Part shown: in pieces, positions 1 to 7,225 of the stretch | Position numbering within the stretch: position 1 is the stretch's first letter | How the letters are laid out: each line of letters begins with the position of its first letter | Origin: Eubacteriales bacterium | GTDB lineage: Bacteria > Bacillota > Clostridia > Oscillospirales > Oscillospiraceae | Assembly (NCBI GenBank): GCA_030539285.1 | Contig: JAUNSH010000013.1 | Span: forward strand, 1-55,108 | Direction: 5' to 3' | DNA: 55,108 nt | Notes under the pieces: generated by a model | The model's database searches: none | What the model was told of the DNA's origin: nothing | Seen by the model: only the letters and a program-made list of their open reading frames with translations | Translations under genes and position numbers: made by a program

Positions 1-445
1 CTTTCCCATAGATATGCGAAAAGAATTCCACCGTTTGTTCCGCTTTTTGATCCATCAGTTCATTCAGCATAGTTTCCATGGAGCTGCCATCGCTGCGGCA
101 GAAAAATAAAGTGCAGTCGTCACGATGTTCGGTCAGCAGCCGAAAATATACCTGTTCTTCGGCGTTTATGGCGCAGAGAATGTCTTCCGGCTGCGCACTG
201 CGCTTTGCTTTTTCGTATTCTTCGGCAATGGGTGTAAACAAGGTCCTCATCGTCTCAAAAAAATCCTGAAGTAAACTGGCAAACAACGCGTCTTTGTTTT
301 TGTATCTTGTGTAGATCGCTCCGGTGGTGACTCCGGCTTTTTCAGCAATCTTGTGCAGAGAGGCTTTCTGAAAACCGTAAGCAAGAAACTCCGAATAGGC
401 AGCCTGAATGATCCCATCATCCAGGGAATGGTCCTTATTGGCCAT
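1..445 (-). CDS. TetR-family transcriptional repressor (C-terminus cut by window edge)
   Basis: The reverse-strand frame opens at an ATG at 445 with an SD-like GAGGAG just upstream and stays open to base 1, so about 148 residues are visible and the stop lies outside. The N-terminus (MANKDHSLDDGIIQAAYSEF) and the segment KIAEKAGVTTGAIYTRYKNK at about residues 28-47 are the classic TetR helix-turn-helix. The rest is the variable ligand-binding domain, so the inducer cannot be predicted. A long palindrome lies 23 bases upstream and is the probable operator, implying autoregulation. TetR genes often face an efflux gene; here the divergent side holds only a truncated recombinase. It probably belongs to the integrated element ending in cotJC. 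Confidence 0.85.
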   Translation of the reverse strand, partial: MANKDHSLDDGIIQAAYSEFLAYGFQKASLHKIAEKAGVTTGAIYTRYKNKDALFASLLQDFFETMRTLFTPIAEEYEKAKRSAQPEDILCAINAEEQVYFRLLTEHRDDCTLFFCRSDGSSMETMLNELMDQKAEQTVEFFSHIYGK

Positions 446-467
446 GTCGTCACTCCTCTGTGCCCAA

Positions 468-501
468 ATAATAATGCCATTATCGATAACGACATTATTA
501 T
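468..501. promoter_or_regulatory. 34-bp palindromic operator for the TetR repressor
   Basis: The arms AATAATGCCATTATC (470-484) and GATAACGACATTATT (485-499) are reverse complements at 13 of 15 positions, centred on TCGA, and the symmetry extends one pair further on each side beyond 469/500. Position (just upstream of the TetR start codon) and symmetry fit a TetR dimer-of-dimers operator. Binding itself is inferred. Confidence 0.7.
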
Positions 502-583
502 AGCGTTCTTTTTGCTGCTTGTCAATGCGAATTGCACACTCCTTTGCAAAAACATACCTTGACAAATCTCGTCTCAGAAAGCG

Positions 584-2047
584 ATGTTATTTCAGTATGC
601 GGCCAGCCAGGGGTGGGATGTATATGACGTGTACAGCGATGACGACTACGCAGGTTCTGACCGAAGTCGTCCTCAATTCAGGCGGTTGATAGCGGATGCT
701 GAAGCGCATAGGTTTGATATCATCCTCTGCAAGACCCAGTCGCGCTTTACCCGTGAGCTGGAACTGACGCAGAAGTATCTCCATAACCTTTTCCCGGCCT
801 GGGGTATCCGATTTGTCAGCATCGTTGACAATGTGGACACTGCGAACATGGGAAACAGGAAATCCCGTCAGATCAATGCCCTTGTCAATGAATGGTTTCT
901 GGAGGATATGTCCGACAATATTCGAAGTGTGCTGACAAACCGCCGCAAAAGTGGATTCCACATCGGTGCCTTTGCGCCATATGGATACAAAAAAGATCCG
1001 GAACAACAGGGACATCTGCTCATCGATGCGGAAGCTGCCGGAATCGTCCGTGAAATATTTTCCTTGTTTGCGGACGGCTATGGAAAATCCGTGATCGCGG
1101 ATATTCTCAATGACCGCCGTGTACCAAATCCGACGGAATACAAACGGCAGAAAGGATTTCGGTATCGGCAGCCGGAGAGAATGGCCAGTACCCAATGGAA
1201 ATATCCTACGATCACAGGAATTCTTACCAACGAAGTTTACATAGGAAACCTGGTTCAGGGCAGATACGGGAGCGATTCCTGTAAAACAAGTCAAAATAGG
1301 CCACGCCCGAAGGAAACGTGGATCCGGGTGGAGGGGACCCATGCGCCAATCATTGATAAGCAGCTTTGGGACCGGGTGCAGAAGAAGGTCCATTCCCACG
1401 CAAAGCCCTTTGCGGGCAACGGTAAGCTTCATTCGTTTTCCGGAAAGGTCATTTGTATGAATTGTGGTCGTTCTGTACACCCGCACAAAAATCATGGCAA
1501 TTATTATCTGCAATGCCATACACGGAAAACTTCGGATCCCCCATGCCCCGGCGCTTTTATCCCGGTTGCAGAACTGGAAAAAAACGTTCTGAGGGAGTTG
1601 AGAAAGCTCAATCGGGAACTGCTGGATTTGACAATACTGGAACGGGAGGTGGCGTTTGAAGCGGCATTGCACGCGAAGAAAGCAAAGCTGGAATCTGAGG
1701 TACGGGCTTGTCAGCAGAAAATCGATGACATGTCACTTGCGCTAAAGCAGCTGTATGTGGACAGGATAAAGGGCATCGTCCGTGTCAAAGCGTATTCCGA
1801 AATGGCAGAGGCTTTCCGAGCGGATAAATCCCGGTTCGAAGGCATGCTTCAGTCTGCCCTGGAAGGCATTCGTGATGTGGATTCCAGAATTGAAAGCGAG
1901 GACCATCGAAAGGAAAAAATGGCTCAGTATATTGACCCAACCCAGCTCACAAGAAGCATGGTGGAGATGCTGATCGATCATATTGAGATCGGCAGACGGG
2001 ATCAGAAAACCGGCAACGTCCCGGTTTCTATTTTTTGGAACTTCTGA
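584..2047 (+). CDS. large serine recombinase, N-terminally truncated
   Basis: The 487-residue frame holds the later part of a serine-recombinase catalytic domain (VYSDDDYAGSDRSRPQF, then TQSRFTRE with its conserved arginines), the recombinase domain (about 120-250), a zinc ribbon starting CMNCGRS near residue 290 with later Cys at QCH and PPCPG, and a C-terminal coiled coil (about 365-450). Full-length relatives begin 20-30 residues earlier with Y-x-R-x-S carrying the nucleophilic serine. Here the in-frame codons back to a TGA at 560-562 read only QISSQKA, matching the usual linker before the start, so the serine segment is gone and no upstream frame supplies it. The gene converges on interrupted cotJC and ends about 20 bases from the breakpoint. 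As it stands it should be catalytically inactive unless repaired or rearranged. Confidence 0.8.
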   Translation: MLFQYAASQGWDVYDVYSDDDYAGSDRSRPQFRRLIADAEAHRFDIILCKTQSRFTRELELTQKYLHNLFPAWGIRFVSIVDNVDTANMGNRKSRQINALVNEWFLEDMSDNIRSVLTNRRKSGFHIGAFAPYGYKKDPEQQGHLLIDAEAAGIVREIFSLFADGYGKSVIADILNDRRVPNPTEYKRQKGFRYRQPERMASTQWKYPTITGILTNEVYIGNLVQGRYGSDSCKTSQNRPRPKETWIRVEGTHAPIIDKQLWDRVQKKVHSHAKPFAGNGKLHSFSGKVICMNCGRSVHPHKNHGNYYLQCHTRKTSDPPCPGAFIPVAELEKNVLRELRKLNRELLDLTILEREVAFEAALHAKKAKLESEVRACQQKIDDMSLALKQLYVDRIKGIVRVKAYSEMAEAFRADKSRFEGMLQSALEGIRDVDSRIESEDHRKEKMAQYIDPTQLTRSMVEMLIDHIEIGRRDQKTGNVPVSIFWNF

Positions 2048-2478
2048 TGTGGTGAAAAATGAGACGCAGCATCTGCTGCAAGGTCCTCAACCAAGTCTGC
2101 CATGGGATCACCCTTCACCGCCATGCTGGCTGCGTTCCAGGGACTGCCGGAGGCGGCTGTGGGATACACGCCGATGGTATGGTCAACAAAATAAGGTGCG
2201 AAACCGGCTTCCTTGATCTGACTGTCGTTCAGGTTTCTCGTCAGCTGGTGAACGATGGCTCCAATCATTTCCAGATGCCCCAATTCTTCCGTGCCGATGT
2301 CCGTCAAAAGGCCCTTCAGTTCGTCAAAGGGCATAGAGTATCGCTGCGAAAGATAGCGAAGGGATGCTCCCAGTTCACCGTCAGGACCTCCATATTGAGA
2401 AATGATGATCGCCGCCAGCCGGGGATTGGTGTTTGCAATTTTTATGGGATATTGCAGTTTCTTGTCATATATAAACAT
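2002..2478 (-). pseudogene. cotJC: spore-coat protein CotJC, 3' end displaced by element insertion
   Basis: CotJC is a manganese-catalase-like (ferritin-fold) spore protein. The ATG at 2478 follows GGAGGCGTAATC, an excellent ribosome site, two bases after the cotJA-cotJB stop. Residues 1-138 match the family well: YDKKLQYP, ISQYGGPDGELGASLRYLSQ, GTEELGHLE with likely metal ligands, APYFVDH, KGDPMADLVEDLAADA. The frame then runs 20 unrelated residues antisense to the recombinase 3' end and stops at 2002. The usual last 50 or so residues (the fourth helix of the bundle) are missing. Either the gene is permanently broken or it is restored by excision of the element. Confidence 0.85.
2048..2080. 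other. probable attachment-site junction inside cotJC
   Basis: Reading cotJC from the right, family-like sequence runs through DLVEDLAADAA and then becomes unrelated sequence at about 2065, just beyond the recombinase stop codon at 2047. At 2066-2079 the arms GCAGCA and TGCTGC flank a central TC dinucleotide, the form expected of a serine-integrase core. The other half-site and the cotJC 3' end would lie left of the window, so the exact crossover is an inference. Confidence 0.5.
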
Positions 2479-2480
2479 GA

Positions 2481-2927
2481 TTACGCCTCCTTGTTCCCGC
2501 AATATTCCCAGGGCCATGGATCATCCAGCCATGTATATCCCTCGGCTTCGGATGACATCCCATGGTTCAGTGGGCCATGCTCCCGGGTATACAGCTGCCT
2601 GCATTTTTCGTACATCTGCTGGTATTCCCGGTACAGCTCCAGTGCTTCTGCATCATCCCGATGGGTGTCCAGATAAAGAGCCAGTTCCTGCACGGCAAAT
2701 CCAAGGGCTTGAAGCTCAGCCAGTGTTGTCGGCGGCAGCTCGTACTGGTTGACCATGCCCATAAAGGGAAGGTCCAGCCCCGGGAACAGCGTACCACGGA
2801 CCAGCCCTTTCTTCGCTTCATACCTGGTTGGATTTTCCGTCTGGAAGGGAACATAGGGATTCGCCAGAGGTGCCATGGCAGGTAAACGTCCGTCACGATA
2901 GGACGGTTCCTGATTTTGTCTGTCCAA
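2481..2927 (-). CDS. cotJA: CotJA-CotJB fusion spore-coat protein
   Basis: The 148-residue protein joins two families normally encoded by neighbouring genes. Residues about 25-60 (PYVPFQTENPTRYEAKKGLV, then RGTLFPGLDLPF) are CotJA. Residues about 68-148 (LAELQALGFAVQELALYLDT, then a Pro-Trp-rich tail with WLDDPWPWEY) are CotJB. There is no stop or frameshift between them. The start is a TTG at 2927: AGGAGG lies eight bases upstream, and the nearby ATG at 2934 is out of frame. It is the first gene of the cotJ operon and cotJC follows two bases later. In Bacillus the cotJ operon is expressed in the mother cell from sigma-E, and its products enter the inner coat together. Confidence 0.82.
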   Translation of the reverse strand: MDRQNQEPSYRDGRLPAMAPLANPYVPFQTENPTRYEAKKGLVRGTLFPGLDLPFMGMVNQYELPPTTLAELQALGFAVQELALYLDTHRDDAEALELYREYQQMYEKCRQLYTREHGPLNHGMSSEAEGYTWLDDPWPWEYCGNKEA

Positions 2928-2971
2928 TTTCCATACCTCCTGAAAGATAGAGTCGGATTTTCGTCCGTGTC

Positions 2972-3000
2972 ATACTATGTTTTCTTTTTGCGGAATGTTC
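2972..3000 (-). promoter_or_regulatory. possible sigma-E promoter for cotJ
   Basis: On the reverse strand GAACATT (3000-2994) and CATAGTAT (2979-2972) are separated by 14 bases, resembling the sigma-E pattern with CATACAnT at -10. The -35 match is weak. It lies 45 bases upstream of the cotJ start. Confidence 0.3.
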
Positions 3001-3044
3001 AGAAAACGCCTGACCCGGCATAAAAATTCCAGGAGGTGGTGGGT

Positions 3045-3743
3045 TTGAAACGCTGGAATTATTATCTGTTCTGTGTGGCGACCATGTCTTTGATGCTGCT
3101 GTGTGCCTATTGGGGCAGCAGGGTGGTAACCGTGATCTCCGAAGAGCTGCCCTTTGATCGAAAGCACTGCATTGTGATCGATCCCGGTCATGGAGGAGAG
3201 GATGGCGGTGCGACCTCCTGCACCGGGCGGATGGAAAGCGAGTATAATCTTGCGATCTCCCGAAGACTGGATGATCTGCTGCATCTTCTGGGCTATCAGA
3301 CGAGGATGACCCGTACATCGGATGTTTCGATCTACACGACCGGCAGCACCATCGCGGAGAAAAAAGTATCCGATTTGAAGGAACGTGTCAGAATCGTCAA
3401 CGAAACCAGCGACGCGCTGCTGATCAGCATCCATCAGAATCAGTTCAGTGATTCCAGATACAGCGGCGCCCAGGTTTTCTACGCGAAAACCGACGGAAGC
3501 AAGGAACTGGGCTGCCAGCTTCAATCGAAGCTGGTAGCTGCCGTGAATCCGGGCAGTAATCGAAAGAGCAAGCCTATCAGCGGTGTCTATCTTATGGAGA
3601 ATATCCGCTGCACAGGCATCCTGGTTGAATGTGGATTCCTCTCCAATGCGCAGGAGGAGGCAAAACTGCGGGATGGGGATTATCAGAAAAAGCTGTGCTG
3701 CGTCATTGCGGCTGCTGTGAGCCAGCACCTTTCGAACACTTGA
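3045..3743 (+). CDS. cwlD: N-acetylmuramoyl-L-alanine amidase CwlD
   Basis: This is an Amidase_3 zinc hydrolase of the CwlD type, which removes the stem peptide from spore peptidoglycan so that PdaA can form the muramic-delta-lactam of the cortex. A signal/anchor helix covers residues 8-32. Catalytic and zinc residues appear in IDPGHGGEDGG (His49), SEYNLA (Glu), ISIHQN (His) and LVECGF (Glu). The TTG at 3045 is chosen because AGGAGG ends eight bases before it; a GTG at 3036 lies inside the ribosome site. At 232 residues it is the usual CwlD size. It is divergent from cotJ. Confidence 0.88.
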   Translation: MKRWNYYLFCVATMSLMLLCAYWGSRVVTVISEELPFDRKHCIVIDPGHGGEDGGATSCTGRMESEYNLAISRRLDDLLHLLGYQTRMTRTSDVSIYTTGSTIAEKKVSDLKERVRIVNETSDALLISIHQNQFSDSRYSGAQVFYAKTDGSKELGCQLQSKLVAAVNPGSNRKSKPISGVYLMENIRCTGILVECGFLSNAQEEAKLRDGDYQKKLCCVIAAAVSQHLSNT

Positions 3744-3768
3744 CCGAAAAGTGATTTGCTGATATAAT
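3740..3768 (+). promoter_or_regulatory. sigma-A promoter of radA
   Basis: TTGACC (3740-3745), a 17-base spacer and TATAAT (3763-3768) form a near-consensus promoter. It overlaps the cwlD stop codon and lies 35 bases before the radA start. Confidence 0.75.
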
Positions 3769-3802
3769 CCATGATAGAAAAGATACTGGCGGAGGACGAC
3801 CT

Positions 3803-5164
3803 ATGGCAAAGACAAAATCTGTGTTTTTTTGTACCAACTGCGGAAACGAGACACCAAAGTGGATGGGCCGCTGCCCCAGCTGCGGTGCCTACAATACCAT
3901 GGAGGAGCATGTGGAGAAGCCTGTGGCTCCCGGCAAGGTGAAAGCCGCGCCTGTGGGCATGAGCCGCAGGCCCCAGCGGATCCGGGAGGTGGACGGCGAC
4001 GGAGAGATCCGTTTTTCCACCGGAATGGGAGAACTTGACCGTGTTCTGGGCGGCGGCGCGGTGGCAGGATCGCTGGTGCTGGTGGGTGGCGCACCCGGCA
4101 TCGGAAAGTCCACGCTGCTGCTTCAAATCTGCAACAGCCTGTGCAGCGGGCGGCGGGTGCTGTATGTCTCCGGTGAGGAAAGCGAGCGGCAGCTGAAACT
4201 CCGGGCAGAGCGGCTGGGCGTATCCCCGGAGGACCTGTTCATTCTTTCTGAAACACGGCTGTCAGATATTGTGGAGACCGTGGACGAGATGAAGCCGGAT
4301 ATTTTGATCGTCGACTCCATCCAGACCCTGTACAACGAAAACAACGATTCTTCACCCGGCAGCGTTTCTCAGGTGAAGGACTGTACCATGACCATGATGC
4401 AGCTTTCCAAGGCACAGGGAATTACGGTATTTGTTGTCGGCCACATCAACAAGGACGGCAACATTGCCGGCCCCAAGGTGCTGGAGCACATGGTTGACTG
4501 CGTTCTGTACTTTGAAGGCGACCCAAACACCTCCTATCGGCTCCTGCGGGCCGCGAAGAACCGGTTTGGTTCGACGAATGAAATCGGTGTGTTTGAGATG
4601 CTGGACACCGGCCTGGAGGAGGTGCCGAATCCTTCCCAGATGCTGCTGGAAGGCAGGCCTGAGGGTGCCAGCGGCACCTGTGTTGCCTGCGTGATGGAGG
4701 GTACCCGTCCTGTTCTGGCAGAAGTTCAGGCATTGGTTGCCAAGACCACCTCCAACGTTCCCCGCCGGGCGGCGGACGGCTTTGACTTTAACCGGGCGGT
4801 GCTTCTGATGGCGGTTGCGGAAAAGCGGGCAGGGATGAAGCTCAGCGTCTTTGACGCCTACATCAACGTCATTGGCGGCCTGCATCTGGACGAACCGGGG
4901 GCTGACCTTCCTGTGGCGCTTGCAATTGCATCGTCCTACCGGGATGCTCCCATTGCGGATGATCTGGTTGCCATCGGCGAGGTGGGATTGACGGGGGAGA
5001 TCCGCGCCGTTTCTCATCTGACCCAGCGTCTTGGGGAGGTATCCCGGCTGGGCTTCAAGAAATGCATGATCCCGAGAAGCGGGTCGGAAAAGGTGGAGAT
5101 TCCCAAGGGACTGACGGTATACCGGGTGCGCAATCTGCGCGAAGCGATTGAAACGGCGCTATAA
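3803..5164 (+). CDS. radA: DNA repair protein RadA/Sms
   Basis: RadA is a RecA-like, Lon-related motor that promotes branch migration of recombination intermediates. The 453-residue protein starts with a C4 zinc finger (CTNC at 10-13, CPSC at 24-27). A Walker A GGAPGIGKST follows at about 94-103, the Walker B ILIVDSIQT, the family signature KNRFG near 252, and a C-terminal Lon-protease-like domain with GGLHLDEPGADLPVALAIAS. ATG 3803 follows GGAGGACGACCT. The gene is transcribed alone and ends in a shared bidirectional terminator with coaBC. Confidence 0.96.
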   Translation: MAKTKSVFFCTNCGNETPKWMGRCPSCGAYNTMEEHVEKPVAPGKVKAAPVGMSRRPQRIREVDGDGEIRFSTGMGELDRVLGGGAVAGSLVLVGGAPGIGKSTLLLQICNSLCSGRRVLYVSGEESERQLKLRAERLGVSPEDLFILSETRLSDIVETVDEMKPDILIVDSIQTLYNENNDSSPGSVSQVKDCTMTMMQLSKAQGITVFVVGHINKDGNIAGPKVLEHMVDCVLYFEGDPNTSYRLLRAAKNRFGSTNEIGVFEMLDTGLEEVPNPSQMLLEGRPEGASGTCVACVMEGTRPVLAEVQALVAKTTSNVPRRAADGFDFNRAVLLMAVAEKRAGMKLSVFDAYINVIGGLHLDEPGADLPVALAIASSYRDAPIADDLVAIGEVGLTGEIRAVSHLTQRLGEVSRLGFKKCMIPRSGSEKVEIPKGLTVYRVRNLREAIETAL

Positions 5165-5170
5165 TGTAAA

Positions 5171-5206
5171 TCGGCTGTCCGAAATGAATCGGACAGCCGA
5201 AATTTT
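5171..5206. terminator. bidirectional terminator between radA and coaBC
   Basis: Perfect 12-bp stem TCGGCTGTCCGA / TCGGACAGCCGA with a 6-base loop, followed by AATTTTATT. The coaBC stop codon lies in the tail. Confidence 0.8.
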
Positions 5207-6401
5207 ATTGGTTGGAAAGGGATACGGCCTTATCCAGAATAGCGTTAGCAGCCTCGTTCTTGGACAGTAAGGGAAGTTCCGTAGTGTCCTCCTGCGTGAT
5301 CATGGTGATGACGTTGGTATCCACCCCAAATCCGGCGCCGGGGACTTTCAAATTATTTGCGCAGATCATATCTACCCGCTTTTTCTGAAGCTTTGCACGG
5401 CTGTTTTCCAGCATATCCCGGGTCTCCATGGAAAAACCACAAATGATTTGGTCGTCTCGGCGGTGCTCACCCAGATATGCCAGAATATCCTGTGTCCGTT
5501 TCAAAGGGATCTGCATATCCCCATCGCGCTTTTTGATTTTGTCGTCCGCATACTGGACAGGGGTATAATCCGCCACAGCCGCCGCCATGAAAATATAGTC
5601 GGATTGGGGCGAATAGGTGGTAATTGCCTCAAACATATCCTGGGCGGAGACTACGGGAATCAGCTTAACAAAGGGCGGCGGTGCGATGGAGACAGGGCCG
5701 GATACCAGCATTACTTCCGCACCCCGGAGCATAGCCATGCGGGCAAGGGCATATCCCATTTTGCCGGTGGAATGGTTGGTCAGGTATCGGACGGGGTCTA
5801 AAGATTCCTGGGTCGGACCGGCGCTGATGAGTACCTGCTTTCCTTCCAAGTCATGGGGCAGAGCCCGATACCGAAGGACGTACTGCAAAAGTTCCTCCGG
5901 TTCCGGGAGCTTACCCGGGCCAACGGCACCGCAGGCAAGCCGCCCGCTGGAAGGGGCGATCACCTCCCAGCCATATCGGCGCAGTGTTTCCAGATTGTCC
6001 TGCGTTACCGGGTTCTCGTACATATTGGTGTTCATAGCAGGTGCGATCAGCTTGGGACAGCGGCAGGCGAGTACAGTGGTCGTCAGCATATCGTCAGCCA
6101 ATCCGTGAGCCAGTTTTGCGCAGATGTTGGCGGTTGCAGGAGCAATGATGACCAAATCTGTCCGCTGAGCCAAGGAGATGTGCTCCACCTGATGGACAAA
6201 ATTTCGGTCAAAGGTATCGACCATGACCTTGCGTCCGGTGAGCTGCTCAAAGGTCAGCGGCGTGATAAATTCAGTAGCGTGCTGTGTCATTACCACTTCC
6301 ACAGCAGCGTGCTGCTTGACCAACGCGGAAGCCAGCGCCGCCGCCTTATAAGCCGCGATCCCGCCGGTAACGCCAAGCAAAACGGTTTTTCCCTTCAACA
6401 T
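5205..6401 (-). CDS. coaBC: bifunctional phosphopantothenoylcysteine decarboxylase / phosphopantothenate-cysteine ligase
   Basis: CoaBC makes 4'-phosphopantetheine: CoaB ligates cysteine to 4'-phosphopantothenate and CoaC decarboxylates the product. The 398-residue protein has an N-terminal FMN-binding CoaC domain (LLGVTGGIAAYKA at 8-20, APATAN, PAMNTNMYENP, and the flap LACGAVGPGKLPEPEE with the active-site Cys). A C-terminal CoaB domain follows from about residue 190 (ISAGPTQESLDPVRYLTNHS, then STGKMG; KIKK). It faces the pantothenate transporter and CoaX genes across a shared promoter region, so this is a CoA-supply locus. Confidence 0.96.
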   Translation of the reverse strand: MLKGKTVLLGVTGGIAAYKAAALASALVKQHAAVEVVMTQHATEFITPLTFEQLTGRKVMVDTFDRNFVHQVEHISLAQRTDLVIIAPATANICAKLAHGLADDMLTTTVLACRCPKLIAPAMNTNMYENPVTQDNLETLRRYGWEVIAPSSGRLACGAVGPGKLPEPEELLQYVLRYRALPHDLEGKQVLISAGPTQESLDPVRYLTNHSTGKMGYALARMAMLRGAEVMLVSGPVSIAPPPFVKLIPVVSAQDMFEAITTYSPQSDYIFMAAAVADYTPVQYADDKIKKRDGDMQIPLKRTQDILAYLGEHRRDDQIICGFSMETRDMLENSRAKLQKKRVDMICANNLKVPGAGFGVDTNVITMITQEDTTELPLLSKNEAANAILDKAVSLSNQ

Positions 6402-6435
6402 AGACGATCCTCCCGAATCCTTCTCAATTATGTTT

Positions 6436-6464
6436 ATTATAGCTGGATTCGCCCCCAGTGTAAA
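6436..6464 (-). promoter_or_regulatory. sigma-A promoter of coaBC
   Basis: On the reverse strand TTTACA (6464-6459), 17 bases and TATAAT (6441-6436), 35 bases upstream of the coaBC start. Confidence 0.75.
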
Positions 6465-6478
6465 GCCCGGATTTCTAC

Positions 6479-6507
6479 TTGTTTTTTCAGAAAACCTCTG
6501 CTATAAT
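6479..6507 (+). promoter_or_regulatory. sigma-A promoter of the ECF transporter-coaX operon
   Basis: TTGTTT (6479-6484), 17 bases and TATAAT (6502-6507). The leader of about 65 bases contains the short hairpin TCGGGC-aaaa-GCCCGA at 6514-6529, near the transcription start. Confidence 0.72.
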
Positions 6508-6580
6508 ACGGTGTCGGGCAAAAGCCCGAAAAATTGCGCTGTATCCTTACAAAAGGAACGGCAGCAGGAGGTAATTAAAT

Positions 6581-7213
6581 ATGAATCGTAAAAAAATGGA
6601 CACTCGCTACATGGCGACGCTGGCAATGTTCTGCGGAATCTTGCTGGTGATGGGCGCGACCGGTATCGGATTTATTCCGCTGCCTGTGATCAAGGCCACC
6701 ACCATGCACATCCCGGTCATTCTGGGTGCGATCCTGCTGGGACCCGCTGCGGGCGCAGTACTGGGCGGCGTATTCGGCCTTTGCTCTATCTGGGCGAATA
6801 CCACCTCTCCCGGACTGTTGGCTTTCGCCTTCTCTCCGTTTATGACCACGGAAGGCCTGCCCGGTGTGCTGAAAAGCCTTTGGATCGCTCTCGGATGCCG
6901 TATTCTGCTGGGCGTGATCGCGGGCTGGCTCTGGAAGGGCATGAAGCGGGTTTTGAAGCAGGACTATCTGGCGCTGCCGGTGACGGCGGCTGTCGCGACG
7001 ATTTGCCACACGATTCTGGTCATGGGCAGCATCTATTTGCTGCTGGCCCAGCAGTACGCACAGGCAAAGAACGTTGCAATTACTGCTGTATTTGGACTTG
7101 TCATGGGAACGGTGACCGCTTCCGGCATTCCCGAGGCGATTATTGCGGCGGTGCTGGTTACTGTGATCGGCAAGGCTCTTCTGCATCTTATGGCACGCAT
7201 GAAGAATCGATAA
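6581..7213 (+). CDS. panT: ECF transporter S component, probably for pantothenate
   Basis: The 210-residue, strongly hydrophobic protein has about six membrane helices and the glycine/alanine-rich N-terminal helices typical of energy-coupling-factor substrate-capture (S) proteins. ATG 6581 follows AGGAGGTAATTAAAT. S components bind one vitamin and share an EcfA/A'/T module encoded elsewhere; no ATPase gene lies nearby. Substrate is inferred from position: it is divergent from coaBC and 12 bases upstream of the pantothenate kinase coaX, and no panB/C/D is seen. Another substrate is possible, so the symbol is provisional. Confidence 0.75.
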   Translation: MNRKKMDTRYMATLAMFCGILLVMGATGIGFIPLPVIKATTMHIPVILGAILLGPAAGAVLGGVFGLCSIWANTTSPGLLAFAFSPFMTTEGLPGVLKSLWIALGCRILLGVIAGWLWKGMKRVLKQDYLALPVTAAVATICHTILVMGSIYLLLAQQYAQAKNVAITAVFGLVMGTVTASGIPEAIIAAVLVTVIGKALLHLMARMKNR

Positions 7214-7225
7214 GGAGGACAACCT

